Positions 20,721 through 24,126 of a DNA stretch of 24,126 nucleotides are shown here, piece after piece; position 1 is the first letter of the stretch; each line of letters opens with the position of its first letter. Below the pieces are notes generated by a model. It was not told the DNA's origin and ran no database searches. It saw only the letters and a program-made list of their open reading frames with translations. Location: contig CABRHS010000020.1 of assembly GCA_902470815.1 (NCBI GenBank), forward strand, positions 1-24,126, in the 5' to 3' direction. The position numbers and the translations under genes are program-made. Origin of the DNA: an uncultured Collinsella sp. Lineage in GTDB: Bacteria > Actinomycetota > Coriobacteriia > Coriobacteriales > Coriobacteriaceae.

Positions 20721-21872
20721 CTATACGTAAATCTTCTCCAAGCGCATGCCAAATCCGCATGCCAACTCATAATTGATGGTCTGGCACATGGCGGCGAGCT
20801 CATCCATCGTGATGCACGCATCGCCGTCGCACCCGATGATCGTCATCAGGTCGCCCACCTCCGCCTCGGGAGCCGGCCGCATGGGGTTCTCGCTGATGGC
20901 CACCATGCATTGATCCATGCAGATGTTGCCCACCTGCCGAATGCGCCTGCCGTCGAACAGGACCTCCATGCGGTTGGAAAGCACCCGCGGCAAGCCGTCG
21001 GCGTATCCGATCGGGAGCGTGCAGACCTCGACTCGCGTACGGGGGACTCGGTACGTGAAGCCATACCCCACACCCTCGCCCATGGCGGGATGGCACGTGT
21101 GCGTGACGCGGGCCTTGATGCTCATGACCGGCTCCAGGGGCAAGACCGAGCGCGTGCGCTCGCAAGGCTGAAGCCCGTAGAGCCCTATGCCGGCGCGAAT
21201 CATGTCAAAGTGCATGGCCGGATTGAGAACCGAGCCCGGCGTGTTGTCGCAATGCACGATACCCGGATCAATTCCCGCCTCCCGCAGGCACGCGATGGCC
21301 TCGGTGAACCGCTTGCACTGGAGTTGATGGTCCCATCCATCAGGCTCGTCGGCCGTGGCGAAGTGCGTGAACGTTCCATCGCAAAGCAGCCCCGCGTGGA
21401 AGTCAACGCTCCGTCTGAAATCGACGACCTCCGTGCAATGGACGCCAATGCGGTTCATGCCCGTGTTGACGGCCATGTGGAACCTGCCCACTTTGCCCAG
21501 CGCGGCGGCGCGCTCGCCATACGCCCAAGCGAACTCAGGCGAGTAGATCGAGGGCATGATCTCGTACTCAAGCAGGGTGTCGATCGCCCCCACGGGCGGC
21601 TCGCTGAGAACCAGGATGGGAAGCTTCTGGCCCGCCTTGCGCAGCGTCACTCCCTCGAGTACGGTCGCGACGGCGAACATGTCCGCACCGGCGGCATGCA
21701 TGACCTTGGCGCACCTCTCGGCGCCGTGTCCATATGCATCCGCCTTGACCACGCAGCAAAGGCGCTGACGCGCGCCGATTAGGCCCTTGAATGCGCGCGT
21801 GTTGCGGCGCAGCGCACCGGTGTTGATCTCGGACCATGCCCAGCGAGTTGGCGGCTCGCTCAACGTCTGCAT
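20721..21872 (-). CDS. alr: Alanine racemase
   Basis: Alr is the PLP enzyme that makes D-alanine for peptidoglycan. The 383-residue protein carries the PLP lysine Lys43 in VVKADAYGHG, the catalytic tyrosine Tyr270 in GVGYGFTYR, LPIGYADGLPR, and GNICMDQCMV near the C-terminal barrel/dimer interface. ATG 21872 is one base past the stop of the nnr gene, so translation is likely coupled, and no separate ribosome site is obvious. It ends 51 bases before udg. It is a normal-length, intact family member. Confidence 0.97.
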   Translation of the reverse strand: MQTLSEPPTRWAWSEINTGALRRNTRAFKGLIGARQRLCCVVKADAYGHGAERCAKVMHAAGADMFAVATVLEGVTLRKAGQKLPILVLSEPPVGAIDTLLEYEIMPSIYSPEFAWAYGERAAALGKVGRFHMAVNTGMNRIGVHCTEVVDFRRSVDFHAGLLCDGTFTHFATADEPDGWDHQLQCKRFTEAIACLREAGIDPGIVHCDNTPGSVLNPAMHFDMIRAGIGLYGLQPCERTRSVLPLEPVMSIKARVTHTCHPAMGEGVGYGFTYRVPRTRVEVCTLPIGYADGLPRVLSNRMEVLFDGRRIRQVGNICMDQCMVAISENPMRPAPEAEVGDLMTIIGCDGDACITMDELAAMCQTINYELACGFGMRLEKIYV

Positions 21873-21873
21873 C

Positions 21874-23481
21874 CTATTCCCCCAAATCGATCCCGGCGTC
21901 TTTGAGCGCCTCGCTCTCGGTGAGACGCATCGCCTCGCCCAACACGTCTATCAAGTCGGTGGCTATCACGCTTCGCTCGCCCATCATGGCGGCGGCGACG
22001 TGCCCGGTATACGAGTGCACGGCAACCGCATATGCGCACAACAGCTCCCAATGGTCAACATCACCGTGGCTCACCGCGACATTCGCCGCGACGATGCCGG
22101 CCAGGACGTCGCCCGACCCCGCCGTAGCCAGCGAGGCGGGGCCGCTCATGGGAAGCAGGACTCGCTCGACCCCGACGATCGCCGTCGCAGGCCCCTTGGC
22201 GACCACGACGAGATTGTCGGAGCCCGCCGCCCATACAAGCTTTTGAGCCGCGTCGATCGCCGAGCCCAGGTCGTCGACGCGCGCGTCTCCCACAAGTCTG
22301 GAAAGCTCTTTGTTGTGCGGCGTCAGGATCAGGGGCGCTTCGCGGCGGTAGACCTCGGGCGTCTCATCGATCCCGCCGATAGCCAGCCTGCTCATGCAGT
22401 TGAGGGCGTCGGCATCAAGCACAAGGGGGACGTCCGTCCTGAGCAGATCGGTCACCACCTGCATACCGCCCGCGGTGACCGTCATGCCCGGCCCGCACAA
22501 AACGCAATCGAACTTGCGTGCGAGCTCGCGGACGGCGGAGCTCGCCGCGGCGCCGAACGCGCCGCGCGTATCGGAGGGAATGCCCACCACGGGCACACAC
22601 GGCAACGCCATGCGAATCAGATTGGCGCACGCATCGGGAGCCGCCACCGTCACATATCCGGCGCCGGCGCGCGCGGCGGACTTCGCCGCCATGATGGCAG
22701 CACCCGGATACGCCGCAGAGCCGGCGACAACGAGGACGGAACCGCGGCTGTACTTGTTCACACTTGCGGGAAGTTCGGGGAAATAGTCAACAAGGTCGGC
22801 GGGCTCGACGATCTCGGCAGCGTGCTCGACATCGCCGATCACATCGTCAAGATGGTCATAAAGGCGGCCGCAAACAATCTCACCGGCGTATTCGGGGCCC
22901 TCGCCGCTGTAAAGGCCGATCTTGGGTGCGAGCAAAGTGGCCGTTTGATCAGCCGAGACGCATACGGATGAAACTGAACCGGTCTCGGCATCGAGACCCG
23001 AGGGAACATCAACCGAGACGACCGTAAGGCCAAGCTCATTCAAAGTGGGAATCCAAATAGAGAACGGAGCGCGAACAGCCCCCTTAAAGCCGGTTCCTAA
23101 AATGGCATCGAGAACGACATCGGCATGCTCAAGAATCCCGATAAGCTCATCACGCGAGGGGCCGACCACGACACGCACGTCTCGACCGGCCGTTCTGCGG
23201 GCAACGTGACGGGCGATAGGGCTCTTGATCTCGTTAGGTTCGACAGGCGAGACGACATCGACCTTGATACCGTGATTACTCAGTATGTCAGCGGCAACCC
23301 AGCCATCACCGCCGTTGTTACCAAAGCCGACCAGCACCACGACATGCTCTGGAGAATACTCTTCGACGCATTCAGCGGCGAATTCGCCGGCATGCTCCAT
23401 GAGAGCGGCTTTGGACGTGCCTTCTTTTTCGATCAAGTCCTCAAGCCGGAGAACCTCTTCAACACTCAAAACGGGCTTCAT
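21874..23481 (-). CDS. Bifunctional NAD(P)HX epimerase/dehydratase
   Basis: This protein repairs hydrated NADH and NADPH. The N-terminal YjeF_N domain (NnrE, about 1-225) epimerises R- and S-NAD(P)HX and shows VGFGNNGGDGW, DAILGTG and VPSGLDAETG. The C-terminal ribokinase-like domain (NnrD, about 245-535) dehydrates S-NAD(P)HX with ADP and shows LVVAGS, CGPGM, LDADALN, LTPHNKEL and TAGSGDVLAG. Many relatives read TPHPGE where this reads TPHNKE, a small departure whose effect is unknown. The start ATG overlaps the acpS stop (ATGA at 23478-23481). At 535 residues it is full length for the fused form. Confidence 0.95.
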   Translation of the reverse strand: MKPVLSVEEVLRLEDLIEKEGTSKAALMEHAGEFAAECVEEYSPEHVVVLVGFGNNGGDGWVAADILSNHGIKVDVVSPVEPNEIKSPIARHVARRTAGRDVRVVVGPSRDELIGILEHADVVLDAILGTGFKGAVRAPFSIWIPTLNELGLTVVSVDVPSGLDAETGSVSSVCVSADQTATLLAPKIGLYSGEGPEYAGEIVCGRLYDHLDDVIGDVEHAAEIVEPADLVDYFPELPASVNKYSRGSVLVVAGSAAYPGAAIMAAKSAARAGAGYVTVAAPDACANLIRMALPCVPVVGIPSDTRGAFGAAASSAVRELARKFDCVLCGPGMTVTAGGMQVVTDLLRTDVPLVLDADALNCMSRLAIGGIDETPEVYRREAPLILTPHNKELSRLVGDARVDDLGSAIDAAQKLVWAAGSDNLVVVAKGPATAIVGVERVLLPMSGPASLATAGSGDVLAGIVAANVAVSHGDVDHWELLCAYAVAVHSYTGHVAAAMMGERSVIATDLIDVLGEAMRLTESEALKDAGIDLGE

Positions 23482-24026
23482 GAGATACCACCCTCTTCGA
23501 TAACCGGAGCCTCGCCCATCGTCTCGAGGATCTCCGCCTCCTGAACACGCTCAAGCTCGTCAAGAACCGAACGGGCCTCGCGAAAGGATTGCGCAATACG
23601 AGCCCTTTCGGACACGCGCTCAGCCTTTGGCTTGGGCCTGTCTTTAGCAGTGATCGCCATGGCATTTGCGACTGCAAGATCCCCCGTGAAGGAAAGGGAG
23701 ATGGCGACTTCCTGGACTCCCAGCCTTTGCGCGACTTCAAGAGCCCCACCGGAGAGAACGGCGATTGGCCTGCCGCTGGCATCGCGAGAGACATAGACGT
23801 CCTTGCGGCCCACCCCCTCTTGCCCGAACCCGACGCCGAGCGATTTGAGAACTGCTTCTCGTGCCGCAAAGCGACAAGCGTAATGAGCTGCAGGACGCGC
23901 GGATGCATCGCAGTAACGGCGCTCTTCTTCGGTGAACATGCGGGGAACGAATCCAGGCGTGTCGTTGAGAATGCGCTCCATGCGAGCGATTTCGACAATA
24001 TCGACGCCGATTCCTGCTTCAGCCAT
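23478..24026 (-). CDS. acpS: Holo-[acyl-carrier-protein] synthase with C-terminal extension
   Basis: AcpS transfers 4'-phosphopantetheine from CoA to the serine of ACP, switching on fatty-acid synthesis. The core holds GIGVDIVEIARM with Mg-binding Asp, FTEEERRYC and the FAAREAVLKSLG helix with the catalytic glutamate, then GRP and SLSFTGDLAVANA. The last strand usually reads SISH-like, so SLSF replaces the common His. The family is normally about 120-130 residues. Here 182 residues run on into a charged helical tail of about 55 residues (KPKAERVSERARIAQ ...) overlapping nnr by 4 bases. ATG 24026 follows GGGAGGTG, whereas the open frame further upstream lacks a ribosome site. It heads the operon, with TACAAT at 24065-24060 as a possible -10. 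Confidence 0.93.
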   Translation of the reverse strand: MAEAGIGVDIVEIARMERILNDTPGFVPRMFTEEERRYCDASARPAAHYACRFAAREAVLKSLGVGFGQEGVGRKDVYVSRDASGRPIAVLSGGALEVAQRLGVQEVAISLSFTGDLAVANAMAITAKDRPKPKAERVSERARIAQSFREARSVLDELERVQEAEILETMGEAPVIEEGGIS

Positions 24027-24126
24027 GGCACCTCCCGATACATAGCGACTAATGTCCCTATTGTATCCGCAGCGGGCCGAAGCGGCGGCCCGGGACGGGG
24101 CCGACACGGTATCGCCAGCCCCGGGG

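Noticed and set aside
19998..21782. 594-codon open frame antisense to udg and alr
   Set aside because: It spans two real genes and their gap and has no ribosome site or family motif.
24073..24092. GC-rich hairpin upstream of acpS as a terminator of an upstream gene
   Set aside because: The stem is short, no T-run follows on either strand, and the upstream gene is outside the window.
1..24126. CRISPR array, insertion sequence, phage, toxin-antitoxin or defence genes, tRNA/rRNA
   Set aside because: No regularly spaced repeats, transposase-like frames, or RNA-gene folds were seen. Intergenic gaps are short and accounted for by regulatory elements.

Overview
The window is a 24.1 kb piece of a GC-rich chromosome. 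Gene content and architecture suggest a Coriobacteriia actinobacterium, most likely Collinsella or a close relative. The clues are a fused tandem EcfA ATPase, a TsaB-RimI-TsaD triple fusion, an alr/nnr/acpS cluster and a NikR/CstA set. The taxon is inferred from these features, not from a database match. The first 17 bases match the 3' end of an Illumina adapter, so the left edge is a contig end and not genomic DNA.

Layout. (1) 1-1066: adapter remnant, a 29-bp perfect hairpin and murB (-). (2) 1224-4377 (+): a promoter, an FMN riboswitch, and a complete ECF riboflavin uptake operon (ribU, a fused double ATPase, ecfT) with overlapping genes. (3) 4497-7980 (+): a Tat-type exported coiled-coil Cys/His hydrolase, galE, and a polyprenyl diphosphate synthase. 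These supply or remodel envelope material. A 26-bp perfect hairpin ends this block. (4) 8122-11518 (-): a response regulator and histidine kinase pair with a TVP38/DedA-type membrane protein downstream. The regulator gene and the membrane-protein gene share a direct-repeat box (11-bp period) at similar distances from their starts, which suggests autoregulation plus a target. (5) 11661-14627 (+): a NIF3-family protein, the nickel regulator NikR, and a COG2509-type FAD-dependent oxidoreductase with a four-cysteine cluster. (6) 14726-16567 (-): cstA, preceded by a 220-nt leader. (7) 16916-24026 (-): a tightly packed operon acpS - nnrED - alr - udg - tsaE - tsaB/rimI/tsaD. Its roles are ACP activation, NAD(P)HX repair, D-Ala supply, DNA repair and tRNA t6A modification.

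The most striking find is the cstA leader. It holds a promoter with a 17-bp spacer and a 13-codon leader peptide in which 7 codons are Leu or Ile, including CTA, CTA and TTG, expected to be rare at this GC content. Mutually exclusive 1:2, 2:3 and 3:4 pairings can be drawn, followed by a U-tract terminator and then a second U-tract terminator. This is the architecture of a branched-chain-amino-acid attenuator, but it sits on a CstA-family transporter gene and not on an ilv/leu biosynthetic operon. I saw no CRISPR array, insertion sequence, phage gene, tRNA or rRNA.
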